From Candidatus Choladousia intestinigallinarum (GTDB lineage: Bacteria; Bacillota; Clostridia; Lachnospirales; Lachnospiraceae): a DNA stretch of 48,088 nucleotides. The position numbers and the translations under genes were made by a program. Numbering within the stretch: the stretch's first letter is position 1; every line of letters starts with the position of its first letter. The notes beneath the pieces are model-generated. The model searched no databases. It was given only the letters and a program-made list of their open reading frames with translations, and had not been told where the DNA came from. The stretch is taken from NCBI GenBank assembly GCA_018712605.1, contig DVGR01000149.1, forward strand, positions 1 to 48,088. The letters run 5' to 3'. This document shows, one piece after another, positions 26,100-34,873 of this stretch.

Positions 26100-26146
26100 G
26101 CACAAAATATAGATAAAAAAATGTGAAGCAACACCAGATATAGGAT
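26100..26146 (+). promoter_or_regulatory. Two candidate NrdR boxes
   Basis: Compared with the NrdR consensus ACACwAyATATwGTGT, the sequences 26100-26115 (GCACAAAATATAGATA) and 26131-26146 (ACACCAGATATAGGAT) match at most of the first 13 positions. Their starts are 31 bp apart, the three-turn spacing typical of NrdR box pairs. They lie just after the nrdD start site, where NrdR-dATP would repress. Confidence 0.6.
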
Positions 26147-26183
26147 CCGTGGGATCTCAAACAGACGGAGGATTAGATAGAGG

Positions 26184-28316
26184 ATGTATGTAATCAAAAA
26201 AGACGGAACACACGAGGAATTTAATGTCCAGAAGATTGTTGTGGCAGTGAATAAGTCGGCAGCCAGGATTCTCTATAATTTTTCCAGGGAAGAGCTGGAC
26301 TTTCTGTGTGACTTTGCCAAGGAGAAGGCGGAGTCCCTGAAGAAGGAAGGCATCACCATCCAGGAGATGCATAATATTGTGGAGGGGGCCCTGGAGGCTG
26401 TCAATCCCGCAGTGGCCAAGAGCTACCGGGATTACCGGAATTATAAGCTGGACTTTATCCATATGATGGACGATGTTTATACGAAAAGCCAGTCCATCCG
26501 CTATATTGGGGATAAGAGCAATGCCAATACGGACAGCGCCCTGGTGGCTACCAAGAGAAGCCTGATTTTTAACGAGCTGAATAAAGAACTGTACAGAAAA
26601 TTTTTTATGACCCGGGATGAGCTGCAGGCTTGCAAGGACGGTTATATCTACATTCACGACCAGTCCGCCAGGCTTGACACCATGAACTGCTGTCTGTTCG
26701 ATGTGGGATCCGTTCTGAAGGGCGGCTTTGAGATGGGAAATGTTTGGTACAATGAGCCAAAGACCTTGGATACGGCCTTTGACGTCATGGGAGATATTAT
26801 CCTCAGCACCGCTGCTCAGCAGTATGGCGGATTTACCGTGCCGGAAGTAGATAAGATATTGGAACCGTATGCGGAGAAGAGCTTTAAGAAATACCAGGAG
26901 GAATTCAGAAAGTATGCGGATCCTTCCTGGCAGCAGGTGGAAGAAAGAGCCCTTCAGTACGCCGCTGACAAGGTGCGCCGAGACTGTGACCAGGGCTGGC
27001 AGGGGATTGAGTATAAGCTGAATACGGTGGGATCCTCCAGAGGGGATTATCCTTTCGTGACAGTGACCATCGGACTTGGTACCGGAAGGTTTGCCAGGAT
27101 GATTTCCACTTCCCTTTTGGAAGTGCATATGGGAGGCCAGGGAAAACCGGGGAATAAAAAGCCGGTGCTCTTCCCTAAAATTGTATTTCTCTATGATGAG
27201 AAGCTTCATGGCCCCGGGGGAGAGTGTGAGGATGTCTTTGAAGCGGGAGTTCAGTGCTCGGCCAAGACCATGTATCCAGACTGGCTCTCTATGACGGGAG
27301 AGGGATATATCTCCAGCATGTACAAAAAATACGGGCGTGTCATCAGCCCTATGGGCTGCCGGGCCTTTTTAAGCCCCTGGTATGAGCGGGGCGGAATGAC
27401 TCCGGCGGATGAAGAGGATAAGCCGGTATTTGTGGGAAGGTTTAACGTGGGGGCGGTCAGCCTTCATCTGCCCATGATTCTTGCAAAGTCCAGAGCGGAG
27501 AGCCGGGATTTCTATGAGGTTTTGGACTATTACCTGGAGATGATCCGCAGGCTCCATATTCGTACTTATGAATATTTAGGCGAGATGCGGGCCTCCACCA
27601 ATCCTTTGGGGTACTGCGAGGGAGGTTTTTACGGTGGCCATTTAAGGCCGGATCAGAAGATTAAATCCATTTTAAAACCCATGACCTCTTCCTTTGGGAT
27701 CACGGCTCTAAATGAGCTTCAGGAGCTGTATAACGGAAAATCGATCGCCCAGGACGGAGCTTTTGCTCTGGAGGTTTTGGAATATATTAATAAAAAAGTG
27801 GCATCCTTTAAAGAAGAGGATGGATGGCTGTATGCGATTTACGGGACGCCGGCAGAGAGCCTGTGCGGGCTCCAGGTAGAACAGTTCCGGAAAAAATACG
27901 GAATTGTGGAACATGTGTCCGATCGTCCATACGTGAGCAACAGCTTCCATTGCCACGTGACGGAAGATCTGACACCCATTGAGAAGCAGGATCTGGAGGG
28001 GCGCTTCTGGGAGCTGTGCAATGGAGGGAAGATCCAGTATGTGCGCTATCCCATCGATTATAATATAGAAGCGGTTAAGAGCCTGATCCGCCGGGCTATG
28101 GCTCTGGGATATTATGAAGGGGTGAATCTCTCCCTGGCTTACTGTGACGACTGCGGCTATCAGGAACTGGAGATGGACGTATGTCCCAAGTGCGGTTCCA
28201 GAAATCTTACAAAGATTGACCGGATGAATGGGTATCTCTCCTACAGCCGTGTCCACGGAGACACCAGACTGAATGAAGCCAAAATGGCGGAGATAGCGGA
28301 GCGCAAGTCTATGTAG
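26184..28316 (+). CDS. nrdD: Anaerobic ribonucleoside-triphosphate reductase (class III)
   Basis: NrdD reduces ribonucleotides to deoxyribonucleotides without oxygen by a glycyl radical. The 710-residue protein opens with an ATP-cone (about residues 1-90, KKDGTHEEFNVQKIVVAVNKSA) that senses dATP/ATP. The barrel domain follows, then a zinc site CDDCGYQ...CPKCGS near the end, and the glycyl-radical loop RMNGYLS with Gly683. The activase NrdG is normally next to it but is not in this window; the following gene is a lipoprotein with its own promoter. A promoter and two candidate NrdR boxes lie upstream. Confidence 0.97.
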   Translation: MYVIKKDGTHEEFNVQKIVVAVNKSAARILYNFSREELDFLCDFAKEKAESLKKEGITIQEMHNIVEGALEAVNPAVAKSYRDYRNYKLDFIHMMDDVYTKSQSIRYIGDKSNANTDSALVATKRSLIFNELNKELYRKFFMTRDELQACKDGYIYIHDQSARLDTMNCCLFDVGSVLKGGFEMGNVWYNEPKTLDTAFDVMGDIILSTAAQQYGGFTVPEVDKILEPYAEKSFKKYQEEFRKYADPSWQQVEERALQYAADKVRRDCDQGWQGIEYKLNTVGSSRGDYPFVTVTIGLGTGRFARMISTSLLEVHMGGQGKPGNKKPVLFPKIVFLYDEKLHGPGGECEDVFEAGVQCSAKTMYPDWLSMTGEGYISSMYKKYGRVISPMGCRAFLSPWYERGGMTPADEEDKPVFVGRFNVGAVSLHLPMILAKSRAESRDFYEVLDYYLEMIRRLHIRTYEYLGEMRASTNPLGYCEGGFYGGHLRPDQKIKSILKPMTSSFGITALNELQELYNGKSIAQDGAFALEVLEYINKKVASFKEEDGWLYAIYGTPAESLCGLQVEQFRKKYGIVEHVSDRPYVSNSFHCHVTEDLTPIEKQDLEGRFWELCNGGKIQYVRYPIDYNIEAVKSLIRRAMALGYYEGVNLSLAYCDDCGYQELEMDVCPKCGSRNLTKIDRMNGYLSYSRVHGDTRLNEAKMAEIAERKSM

Positions 28317-28370
28317 GATCTAGGGCAGGAGTGGATTGGGGCTGGATTCTGAGATGAAAATGTAACAATA

Positions 28371-28443
28371 TGGCAAGAAAAAGTTAAAAAAGATTTAAAA
28401 TTTTGTGATAACTCTTGCCATCCTTCCCCAGGCATGGTATGAT
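28371..28443 (+). promoter_or_regulatory. Promoter of SH3 lipoprotein 1 with flanking inverted repeat
   Basis: TTGCCA (28415-28420), 17 nt and TATGAT (28438-28443) form the promoter. An 8-bp inverted repeat TGGCAAGA (28371-28378) / TCTTGCCA (28413-28420) includes the -35, suggesting a regulator site. The -10 region GGCATGGTATGAT resembles GCGTGGTATGAT upstream of the second SH3 lipoprotein at 34805. Confidence 0.55.
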
Positions 28444-28499
28444 GCTTCCAGAGATTTGCGTGATCACAGATTGCCGTAAAAGGGCAAAGGAGGTAGATT

Positions 28500-29327
28500 A
28501 TGAAAAATAAAAAAAGAAAACTGATTCTCGCTTTGGCGGCTGCGTTTTCTATGACATTGCTGCTGAGCGGCTGCAGTGTTCTGCAGAAAGAGCCTGAGAC
28601 GGAAAGTGAAACCGAGACCGAGAGCGAGACCCAGACCGAAAGTGAAACCGAGACCGAGACTGAGACGGAATCTGAGACTCAGAGCGAGACCCAGACCGAG
28701 ACTGAAAGCGAGACGCAGTCTGAGACGCAGCCTCAGGTTCTGACAGCGGAGGAAGAGAAGGCCCAGGAGACAGAGTATGATCAGCTCAAGACAATTTATG
28801 CCGCTGACGATGTAAATGTGCGGGCAGAACCCAGTACAGCCGATGGCGTTGAGATTTTCAGCAGCTTCTATCAGGGAGACCAGGTGACGGCTGTTGGCGA
28901 GACGCCGAACTGGTACGTAGTGGATGTGGCTGACTATGATATAAACGGATATGTTTCCAAACAATATATGTCGGAGTCAGAAGTGGCTCCCAAGACGGAG
29001 GAAGAGCGTCAGCAGCTGATTGAGAATGAGCTTTCCAATGAGACATCCTCTACCGAAAGCACCAGTACAAACGCTGCGAATTCCGCATCCACAGATACGT
29101 CCTCTGTGGATCTTGAGTACAACGTAATGACTTATGCGGACAGTTTCCCGGTAGTTGCCACCACCGGAGCGAATATGAGAGCTACACCCTCCCAGGACGG
29201 AGAGATCATTCAGACCATTGCTTCCGGTACGTCCCTTACAGCGGTGGGATATACAGACCGTTGGTATAAGGTAGAGTATGACGGCACAGTGGGATATGTA
29301 AATCAGAATTTATTCTCTGCGGAATAA
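28500..29327 (+). CDS. SH3-domain lipoprotein 1 with Ser/Glu/Thr-rich linker
   Basis: This 275-residue protein has a lipoprotein signal with lipobox LSGC (Cys25). A highly acidic linker of Glu-Thr-Glu/Ser/Gln units covers about residues 32-77. Two bacterial SH3 domains follow: one near residues 98-160 (DVNVRAEPSTADGVEIFSSF, WYVVDVADYDINGYVSKQYM) and one near 215-275 (GANMRATPSQDGEIIQTI, WYKVEYDGTVGYVNQNLF). SH3_3-type domains usually bind cell-wall peptides, so it probably acts at the wall face of the membrane. It shares lipobox, linker type and SH3 domains with the protein at 35047. Confidence 0.85.
   Translation: MKNKKRKLILALAAAFSMTLLLSGCSVLQKEPETESETETESETQTESETETETETESETQSETQTETESETQSETQPQVLTAEEEKAQETEYDQLKTIYAADDVNVRAEPSTADGVEIFSSFYQGDQVTAVGETPNWYVVDVADYDINGYVSKQYMSESEVAPKTEEERQQLIENELSNETSSTESTSTNAANSASTDTSSVDLEYNVMTYADSFPVVATTGANMRATPSQDGEIIQTIASGTSLTAVGYTDRWYKVEYDGTVGYVNQNLFSAE
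28595..28730 (+). repeat. Low-complexity GAG-AC-rich repeat coding the SETE linker
   Basis: Degenerate 6- and 12-nt units (GAGACC/GAAAGT/GAGACG) encode Glu-Thr, Glu-Ser and Gln-Thr pairs over about 45 codons. Synonymous drift is visible, but length change by slippage is plausible. Confidence 0.8.
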
Positions 29328-29377
29328 AAGTTCTATCTGCGCCTCTGCAGTCCGCCGGAGGCTAATCTGAAATGTAC

Positions 29378-29410
29378 GGGCCATTTGCCTTTTGGCAGAT
29401 GGCCTCTTAA
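29378..29410 (+). terminator. Terminator after SH3 lipoprotein 1
   Basis: GGCCATTTGCC (29379-29389), a TTTT loop and GGCAGATGGCC (29394-29404) form an 11-bp stem with one G-U pair, followed by TCTTAATTT, a modest T tail. Confidence 0.65.
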
Positions 29411-29508
29411 TTTGCCCTAAAGTTTTGTTTTTCTTAAGGAATCGTTATGATTTTCAGAAAGGAACCGGGAGAGTCCTGATGGTATGATAAAGGCAAAACA
29501 AGGCGGCA

Positions 29509-29523
29509 GGTACAGTGGGTACC
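29509..29523 (+). promoter_or_regulatory. Candidate operator before the GntR gene
   Basis: GGTAC-AGTGG-GTACC is a perfect 5-bp dyad 20 nt before the gntR start. YtrA-type GntR repressors usually bind short dyads in their own promoter, so autoregulation is plausible. Confidence 0.4.
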
Positions 29524-29542
29524 GGCATACACAGGAGGGTTT

Positions 29543-29920
29543 ATGATAGGGATTGATTTACAAAACCGGAAGCCTCTCTATGAGCAGGTCCAGGAAAGCT
29601 TTCAGACAATGATTGCCAGTGGAATCCTGGAAGCAGGCAGTCAGATGCCTTCCGTGCGGTCTCTTGCTATGGAGCTTGCTATTAATGCCAGGATTATCCA
29701 GAAGGCATACGCTTCGCTGGAGCAGGAAGGGTTTATTTACCCTGTCCGGGGAAAAGGAAATTTCGTTTCCGAGAGCAAGGAGCTGAAGGGAAAAAGGCAG
29801 GAGACCGTATACCGCTCTTTGAAAGAGCTGGTAAAAAGAGGAAGAGAACTGGATATTCTATGTGAAGACTTTATTTCTAAAGTCCGGCAGTATTATGAAG
29901 AAGGGGAAGGTGAAAAATGA
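29543..29920 (+). CDS. GntR-family regulator, YtrA subfamily
   Basis: The 125-residue protein has a GntR winged helix at residues 1-70 (LYEQVQESFQTMIASGIL, GSQMPSVRSLAMELAINARIIQKAYASLEQEGFIY) and only a short helical tail, the layout of the YtrA subfamily that controls ABC transporters. AGGAGG precedes ATG 29543. Its stop overlaps the ATPase start as ATGA. It probably represses this operon and responds to an envelope or drug signal; the signal is not deducible from sequence. Confidence 0.92.
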   Translation: MIGIDLQNRKPLYEQVQESFQTMIASGILEAGSQMPSVRSLAMELAINARIIQKAYASLEQEGFIYPVRGKGNFVSESKELKGKRQETVYRSLKELVKRGRELDILCEDFISKVRQYYEEGEGEK

Positions 29921-30819
29921 TCCGGATTGACAATGTGGTAAAGCGGTTTGATTCGATTCTAGCTCTGGATCACGTGGATGCAAGAATCAGCGAGGGGAGT
30001 ATATTCGGCCTTGTGGGGACAAACGGAGCCGGGAAAAGCACGCTGCTGCGGGTGATCAGCGGTGTGCTTCGGCCGGAAGAGGGAAGTGTAATGATAGATG
30101 AGCAGCCTGTGTGGGAGAATCCGCAGATAAAGGGAAAGCTCTGCTTCCTGCCCGACACAGCCTGGTTTTTTCCAAATGCCACACCGGCAGGGATGAAAGA
30201 ATACTATAAGATCGCGTACCCGGGGTTTGATGAGAAACGTTATGATGAAATGATAAAGAAATTTGAACTGGATCCTAAGCGGAAGCTGTCCACCTTCTCA
30301 AAAGGAATGAAAAAGCAGGTTTCCGTTCTTTTGGGGATTTGCGCCAACACGGAATATCTTCTCTGCGACGAGACCTTCGATGGATTGGATCCCGTGATGC
30401 GCCAGGCAGTAAAAAGCCTGTTTGCGGCAGAGATTATCAGCCGGAAGTTTACCCCTATCATTGCTTCTCACAGCCTCAGGGAGATAGAGGATATATGCGA
30501 TCACGTGGGACTTCTCCACAAGGGAGGTATTCTCTTTGCCAAGGATCTGGATGAGATGAAGCTGAGAATTCATAAGATTCAGTGTGTGATTACGGATATG
30601 GAATTAGAAGAGCAGCTCTTAAGGGAGCTGGAGGTACTGCAGTACGATAAGAGGGGATCGCTCCTTACCATCGTGGCCCGAGGGGGCAAGGAGGCAGTCC
30701 TGCGCCAGGTTCAGGAGAAGAATCCTCTCTTCTGCGAGGTTCTTCCGCTGACCCTGGAAGAAATATTTATCAGCGAAACGGAGGTGGCCGGATATGATAT
30801 CAAGAATCTCGTTTTCTAA
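29917..30819 (+). CDS. ABC transporter ATP-binding protein (YtrB type)
   Basis: The 300-residue ATPase has Walker A GTNGAGKST (about residues 35-43), a degenerate signature TFSKGMKKQ, Walker B YLLCDETFDGLD and the H-loop ASHSLREIED. A C-terminal tail of about 80 residues follows. It is translationally coupled to the GntR regulator (ATGA at 29917), and its end overlaps the permease gene by 26 nt, so all three are one operon. Export rather than import is likely, since no binding protein is encoded. Confidence 0.93.
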   Translation: MIRIDNVVKRFDSILALDHVDARISEGSIFGLVGTNGAGKSTLLRVISGVLRPEEGSVMIDEQPVWENPQIKGKLCFLPDTAWFFPNATPAGMKEYYKIAYPGFDEKRYDEMIKKFELDPKRKLSTFSKGMKKQVSVLLGICANTEYLLCDETFDGLDPVMRQAVKSLFAAEIISRKFTPIIASHSLREIEDICDHVGLLHKGGILFAKDLDEMKLRIHKIQCVITDMELEEQLLRELEVLQYDKRGSLLTIVARGGKEAVLRQVQEKNPLFCEVLPLTLEEIFISETEVAGYDIKNLVF

Positions 30820-32662
30820 GCTTACATGGGATGAGACAAAGAAACTCACCTGGCTAGGCGCCTTTCAGTTTCTTTTGTTCTTCTTCCTGATCCCCTTTCG
30901 GATGCTGCTGATTCTCACATTAAGAAATACAGAGAACTCCTGGCAGGAAATGCAGACGCCCCTAGAAACCATGGCAGGCCAGATGGGATTTGGGCATATA
31001 GAGAATACGGTGTTTATTCTGGGAGCAGGGATCCTCTGCGCTCTGGTGGCTTTCAGCTATGTTCATTCCCAGGTGAAGCTTGATTTTTATCACAGCCTTG
31101 CCCTGCGAAGAGAAACCCTCTTTGCGGTGAAATATCTGGCAGGATTTTTAACCTTTGCCATCCCCTATGGAATCTGTCAGCTTCTGGGGGTGGCTGCAGG
31201 GATTCCTTACGGGGCGGTATCGGGAACTCTGGTTTTGGAGGCGGTGGTTTCTTCTCTGCAGGGCATCCTGTTTTTCCTTGTCAGCTACAGCTCTACCCTT
31301 CTGGCGGTAATGCTTACCGGCAAAGCCGTCACTTCTGTTTTTGGGGTGCTTGTTTTTGGGTTCTACATCCCATGGCTGACTCTTACGGAAGTGGGGTACC
31401 GGAATGTTTTTTTCCCCACGGATCTTGTGGGCCGTTTAGGAAAACTGGGAGGCGTCATCCCCATTGAATACTCTTCTCCCTGGATGATCTGCGGGAGCAT
31501 GAATGTCAAAAGGGGAGAGGACTTGAGACAGGGGCTTACGGGCTGCTGGCCGCCCTTTGAGGATCTCTGCCAGCTTCTGGTACTGATTGTGATTCTTACG
31601 GGGATTTCCCTGCTTTTATACCGGATCAGGAAGACGGAGTCATCGGGAAGCGCACTTGCTTTTTCTAAAACAGAAGGAGCGGTAAAAATCCTTTTGGCAG
31701 TGCCGGGAGCATTGCTGGCTGGCCTTGCAGGGTATTCTATCCTCATGAGTGAAGTATGGGGAGCGGTTTTTGCGGCTGCGGCAGGATTTTTGATCTGCAT
31801 CATTATGGAGTTTATCTACCGCTGGGATATCCGTCAGTCTCTCATGCATAAGGGGCAGATCTGCCTGACCGTGGTGGTTTCTCTCTGCCTTTTCCTGGGA
31901 GGGAGGTATGATGCCACGGGATATAATACGTATCTGCCGGCAGAGGATGAGGTGGAAGCCATGGCTGTCTGCGATCCCTGGACAGATTACAGTTACGAAA
32001 TCTCACCGGGAAACTGGATCGCCTCCGGAGAGATGGGGATGAAGGACAGACTGGATTATCTGGAAACTCAGGAGATAGCCCCCATTTACAGGATTGCCCA
32101 GAGCGGAGCCGAAAATGCCAAGGAAAAAGATATGGGATATGGAAACAGTGACGAGGAGAGAGTAGCTGTAAGTCTCAAGTATCAGCTGAAGAACGGAGAG
32201 AGCGTGTACCGCTTTTATTACGTGGACAGCTCTGTTTACTATGAGAGCATGGAAGAACTTTGGCAGAATGAGGATTTCCGTGAAAAATACTGCCCGGTGC
32301 TGTCCGTGGAGCCTGGGCAGATTCGGGAACTGACCTGTCAGTGGTATGCGGAGGGCAGATGGAGGCAGGCAGGAGAAACGGCGGAATTGGAGACGGAATC
32401 AGCCTTAAGTGCGGAAGAAGAATATTATATGGAAGACGGGGTGGAGTTCCATGTGATTCCTGGCCAGGAGATTCCCCAGTTTCTGGAAGCATACAAGAAG
32501 GACTTAAGCCAGTTGTCCTTCAGAGAAGTTTTCTCCATCTATGAAGCGTATACCTACATGGAGTCAGGGCAGCTAATCGTTGAACTGAGAGAAGGACTTT
32601 TGGACTATTATCCGCTGAATTTCGGATTTAAAAATACCATTGAATTTCTGAAAGACTTATAA
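30794..32662 (+). CDS. Large ABC transporter membrane protein with hydrophilic C-terminal region
   Basis: The 622-residue protein has about eight to ten hydrophobic segments in its first 370 residues, including GAFQFLLFFFLIPFRMLLILTL near 16-37 and pairs near 290-340. The last helix is ICLTVVVSLCLFLGG near 352-366. About 250 hydrophilic residues follow, rich in Tyr, Glu and Trp, probably outside the cell. The partner ATPase overlaps its start. The arrangement resembles Firmicute GntR-regulated export systems; the substrate is unknown. A strong terminator follows. Confidence 0.82.
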   Translation: MISRISFSKLTWDETKKLTWLGAFQFLLFFFLIPFRMLLILTLRNTENSWQEMQTPLETMAGQMGFGHIENTVFILGAGILCALVAFSYVHSQVKLDFYHSLALRRETLFAVKYLAGFLTFAIPYGICQLLGVAAGIPYGAVSGTLVLEAVVSSLQGILFFLVSYSSTLLAVMLTGKAVTSVFGVLVFGFYIPWLTLTEVGYRNVFFPTDLVGRLGKLGGVIPIEYSSPWMICGSMNVKRGEDLRQGLTGCWPPFEDLCQLLVLIVILTGISLLLYRIRKTESSGSALAFSKTEGAVKILLAVPGALLAGLAGYSILMSEVWGAVFAAAAGFLICIIMEFIYRWDIRQSLMHKGQICLTVVVSLCLFLGGRYDATGYNTYLPAEDEVEAMAVCDPWTDYSYEISPGNWIASGEMGMKDRLDYLETQEIAPIYRIAQSGAENAKEKDMGYGNSDEERVAVSLKYQLKNGESVYRFYYVDSSVYYESMEELWQNEDFREKYCPVLSVEPGQIRELTCQWYAEGRWRQAGETAELETESALSAEEEYYMEDGVEFHVIPGQEIPQFLEAYKKDLSQLSFREVFSIYEAYTYMESGQLIVELREGLLDYYPLNFGFKNTIEFLKDL

Positions 32663-32676
32663 AGATGGATTTATAA

Positions 32677-32719
32677 AAAGAGACGGAACATCCGGTTTTG
32701 GACTTCCGTCTCTTTCCTA
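32677..32719. terminator. Bidirectional terminator between the ABC operon and pyridoxal kinase
   Basis: Perfect 12-bp arms AAAGAGACGGAA (32677-32688) and TTCCGTCTCTTT (32704-32715), with A residues before and T residues after, serve the two convergent transcripts. Confidence 0.9.
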
Positions 32720-32776
32720 TGATATAAAAAGGATGCGCGCGGGTGCGGAGGAAGGCTGCTGCCTTCTGGGGATTTG

Positions 32777-33607
32777 CTATGCCTTTGGAAGCAGGAGAGG
32801 CAGGGCTTCTTCAAAGTTTACGCCGTAGAACCGGCGGTTTGGATCCGCCATGGTGGCTTTCAAGCAGGCTACGATAAAATCTGCAGACAGCTTGATAGCT
32901 TCCTGAAGAGATTGCCCCCGAAGGATGGCGCCGGTAAAGCAGCTTGCGAAACAATCCCCAGTGCCATGATAGCTTACAGGAATTTTTTCGTTAAAATAGG
33001 AGTAAAAGGTGTCGGAGACAGAGTCATAAGCCATGACGCCCAGTTCCTTTTCGTGAAGTGAGACCCCTGTGAGCACGGCAGTCTTCGCCCCCAGTCCGCA
33101 GAGGCGGCGCAGGACGTCTTGGATTTCTTTTTCTGTATAGCCCTCTGCTTTATATTCTTCCTTCAGCATATAGGCGGCTTCCGTTCGGTTGGGAAGGATG
33201 TAATCTGCTTTTTGGCACAGGAGAGCCATTTCAGAGGCAAATTTTTCATCAAAGCCTGTATAAAGCTTTCCATTGTCTCCCATAACCGGATCTACAATGG
33301 AGGTACAGCCTCCTTTGGCGTATTCCTCAAAAAGAGAGGACACAAAGGAAATCTGACGGGCAGATCCCAGATATCCGGTGTAGACAGCTTCAAAATCCAG
33401 ATTTTCTTTTTTCCAGTGGGCGGCAATGTCCGAAAGGTCGTCCGTGAGATCACGGAATGTAAAGCCGGTGAACTGAGTGTGGGTGGACAGGACGGCCGTG
33501 GGAAGAATGGCTGTCTCCAGGCCCATAACAGATAAAATGGGGAGGGCCACTGTCAGGGAACAGCGCCCAACGCAGGAAATATCCTGTACAGTTAAAATCC
33601 TTTTCAT
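32777..33607 (-). CDS. pdxY: Pyridoxal/pyridoxamine kinase
   Basis: This kinase phosphorylates B6 vitamers to form PLP precursors. The 276-residue protein begins KRILTVQDISCVGRCSLTVALPILS and has the ribokinase-like motifs VDPVMGDNGKLYTGF, ILPNRTEAAYML and the catalytic GTGDCFASCFTGA. The start at 33607 is chosen because AAAGGAG lies upstream on the minus strand; an extension to 33649 adds 14 unrelated residues. Vitamer preference (PdxK or PdxY) is not decided. A 10+4-bp dyad lies in its leader. Confidence 0.88.
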   Translation of the reverse strand: MKRILTVQDISCVGRCSLTVALPILSVMGLETAILPTAVLSTHTQFTGFTFRDLTDDLSDIAAHWKKENLDFEAVYTGYLGSARQISFVSSLFEEYAKGGCTSIVDPVMGDNGKLYTGFDEKFASEMALLCQKADYILPNRTEAAYMLKEEYKAEGYTEKEIQDVLRRLCGLGAKTAVLTGVSLHEKELGVMAYDSVSDTFYSYFNEKIPVSYHGTGDCFASCFTGAILRGQSLQEAIKLSADFIVACLKATMADPNRRFYGVNFEEALPLLLPKA

Positions 33608-33646
33608 AAACGAAAGCTCCTTTCTATGCATAAAATATTCTATATA

Positions 33647-33681
33647 CATCTCAGATGAGGGTGTCCCCCCTATCTGAGATG
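33647..33681. promoter_or_regulatory. Inverted repeat in the pyridoxal kinase leader
   Basis: CATCTCAGAT (33647-33656) and ATCTGAGATG (33672-33681) pair perfectly and extend inward through AGGG/CCCT with one bulge. It lies 40-75 nt before the kinase start on the minus strand. No T tail follows, so an operator or RNA regulatory stem is more likely than a terminator. Confidence 0.55.
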
Positions 33682-33768
33682 AACTATCGCCTAAATTTAG
33701 TCTACCAGAGGAGTGACATGATAAATAGAGCCAAATCTGAATGATTTAACCAGGCCAGTTTCGCCAGG

Positions 33769-33797
33769 TTGTCAAAAGAGTACCGCAGGGGTATAAT
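33769..33797 (+). promoter_or_regulatory. Amidohydrolase promoter
   Basis: TTGTCA (33769-33774), 17 nt and a perfect TATAAT (33792-33797) sit 24 nt before the start codon, giving a very short leader that includes GAGGAGG. Confidence 0.72.
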
Positions 33798-33820
33798 AGG
33801 ACCTGAGGAGGAAGAGGCAC

Positions 33821-34747
33821 ATGTTTGGTGAATGTCACGCCCATATGATTATGGACGGAGTAAATTACAGTCATGCAGTTTCCCTGCACAAAAATGGGGT
33901 AAGAGATGATTTGTTACTGGAAAAATTTCGATGCTATGCCCAGAAAGGGATAACTTTCATTCGGGACGGAGGCGATGCTCTGGGAGTCTCAGCCAGGGCG
34001 GCGGCTTTGGCGCCGGAATTTGGAATGGACTACAGAACTCCTCTGTTTGCCATACACAAGAATGGTCATTATGGGGGGATTGTAGGGCTGGGTTTTGATA
34101 CCATGAAGGAGTATGCTGCCCTGGTGAGAAGAGTCCGGCAGGAGGGCGGAGACTTTATCAAAGTGATGTTTTCAGGAATCATGGATTTTGCCGGGGATGG
34201 AGGCGTCAACCAGGAACCCCTGGCAAGAGATGAGATCCGTGAAATGATCCATATTGCCCATGAAGAGGGATTTGCGGTGATGGCCCATGTAAACGGAGCC
34301 AGACCCATCCTGCATGCTATTGAGGCGGGAGTGGATTCTGTGGAGCACGGGAATTTTATGGATGAGGACTGCCTGCAGGCTCTGGCGGAAAGCCGTTCGG
34401 TGTGGGTGCCTACTCTTGTGACCATTGCAAATCTCATCGGATGCGGAAGATTTAAGGATCCAGTGCTTCTGAGGCTGAAAGAACTTCAGAGCAGCAGAAT
34501 ACGAAGGGCCTTTGAGCTGGGGGCTTTGGTGGCTCTGGGAAGCGACGCCGGGGCTTTTGAAGTTTTCCACGGACAGGGGCTGTTAGATGAATATGCCCAG
34601 TTCCGGCTGATCCTGGGAGAGGATTGCCGGGAGGACTTTCCCAAAGAAAGGGAAGATTCGGAAGGTTTTGAGTTCACAGTTCCTGCTGAGGAATTAGACC
34701 GCCGCCTGAAAGGGGCGGAGCAGGAAATCAGGCAGAGGTTTCAGTGA
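33821..34747 (+). CDS. Amidohydrolase-superfamily metal-dependent hydrolase
   Basis: The 308-residue TIM-barrel hydrolase has the metal ligands of the superfamily: H6 and H8 in CHAHMI, a possible carbamylated Lys in FIKVMFSG, His in VMAHVNGA and SVEHGNF, and the catalytic Asp in LGSDAGAF. It starts directly with the metal strand and lacks the usual N-terminal beta-sandwich, so it is short for the imidazolonepropionase-like group. The substrate is unknown; cyclic amides or imidopeptides are typical for relatives. It has its own promoter and is monocistronic. Confidence 0.83.
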   Translation: MFGECHAHMIMDGVNYSHAVSLHKNGVRDDLLLEKFRCYAQKGITFIRDGGDALGVSARAAALAPEFGMDYRTPLFAIHKNGHYGGIVGLGFDTMKEYAALVRRVRQEGGDFIKVMFSGIMDFAGDGGVNQEPLARDEIREMIHIAHEEGFAVMAHVNGARPILHAIEAGVDSVEHGNFMDEDCLQALAESRSVWVPTLVTIANLIGCGRFKDPVLLRLKELQSSRIRRAFELGALVALGSDAGAFEVFHGQGLLDEYAQFRLILGEDCREDFPKEREDSEGFEFTVPAEELDRRLKGAEQEIRQRFQ

Positions 34748-34804
34748 AACCTTTTACAAAAATATTAAGAATCCTGCGGGAAAGTTAAATTATCAGTATG
34801 TGAC

Positions 34805-34833
34805 TTGCATAACCCGCCCATGCGTGGTATGAT
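34805..34833 (+). promoter_or_regulatory. Promoter of SH3 lipoprotein 2
   Basis: TTGCAT (34805-34810), 17 nt and TATGAT (34828-34833). The -10 region matches the promoter of lipoprotein 1, suggesting shared control. Confidence 0.65.
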
Positions 34834-34843
34834 ATGCAATAAT

Positions 34844-34873
34844 GGTATTGTCTCAATACCAGTTTTTTGTGTT
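34844..34873 (+). terminator. Early hairpin with T run in the lipoprotein 2 leader
   Basis: GGTATTG-TCT-CAATACC (34844-34860) then AG and TTTTTTGTGTTTT has the form of an intrinsic terminator only a few nt after the predicted start site. The remaining leader to 35047 is about 175 nt without a gene. It may be an attenuator, or may produce a very short RNA. Confidence 0.5.

Noticed and set aside
26157-27209. 350-residue minus-strand open frame
   Set aside because: It lies fully opposite nrdD, whose protein is clearly recognisable; no promoter or SD supports it.
28595-28730. CRISPR-like short repeats
   Set aside because: The repeats are continuous codon repeats inside a lipoprotein gene, without spacers.
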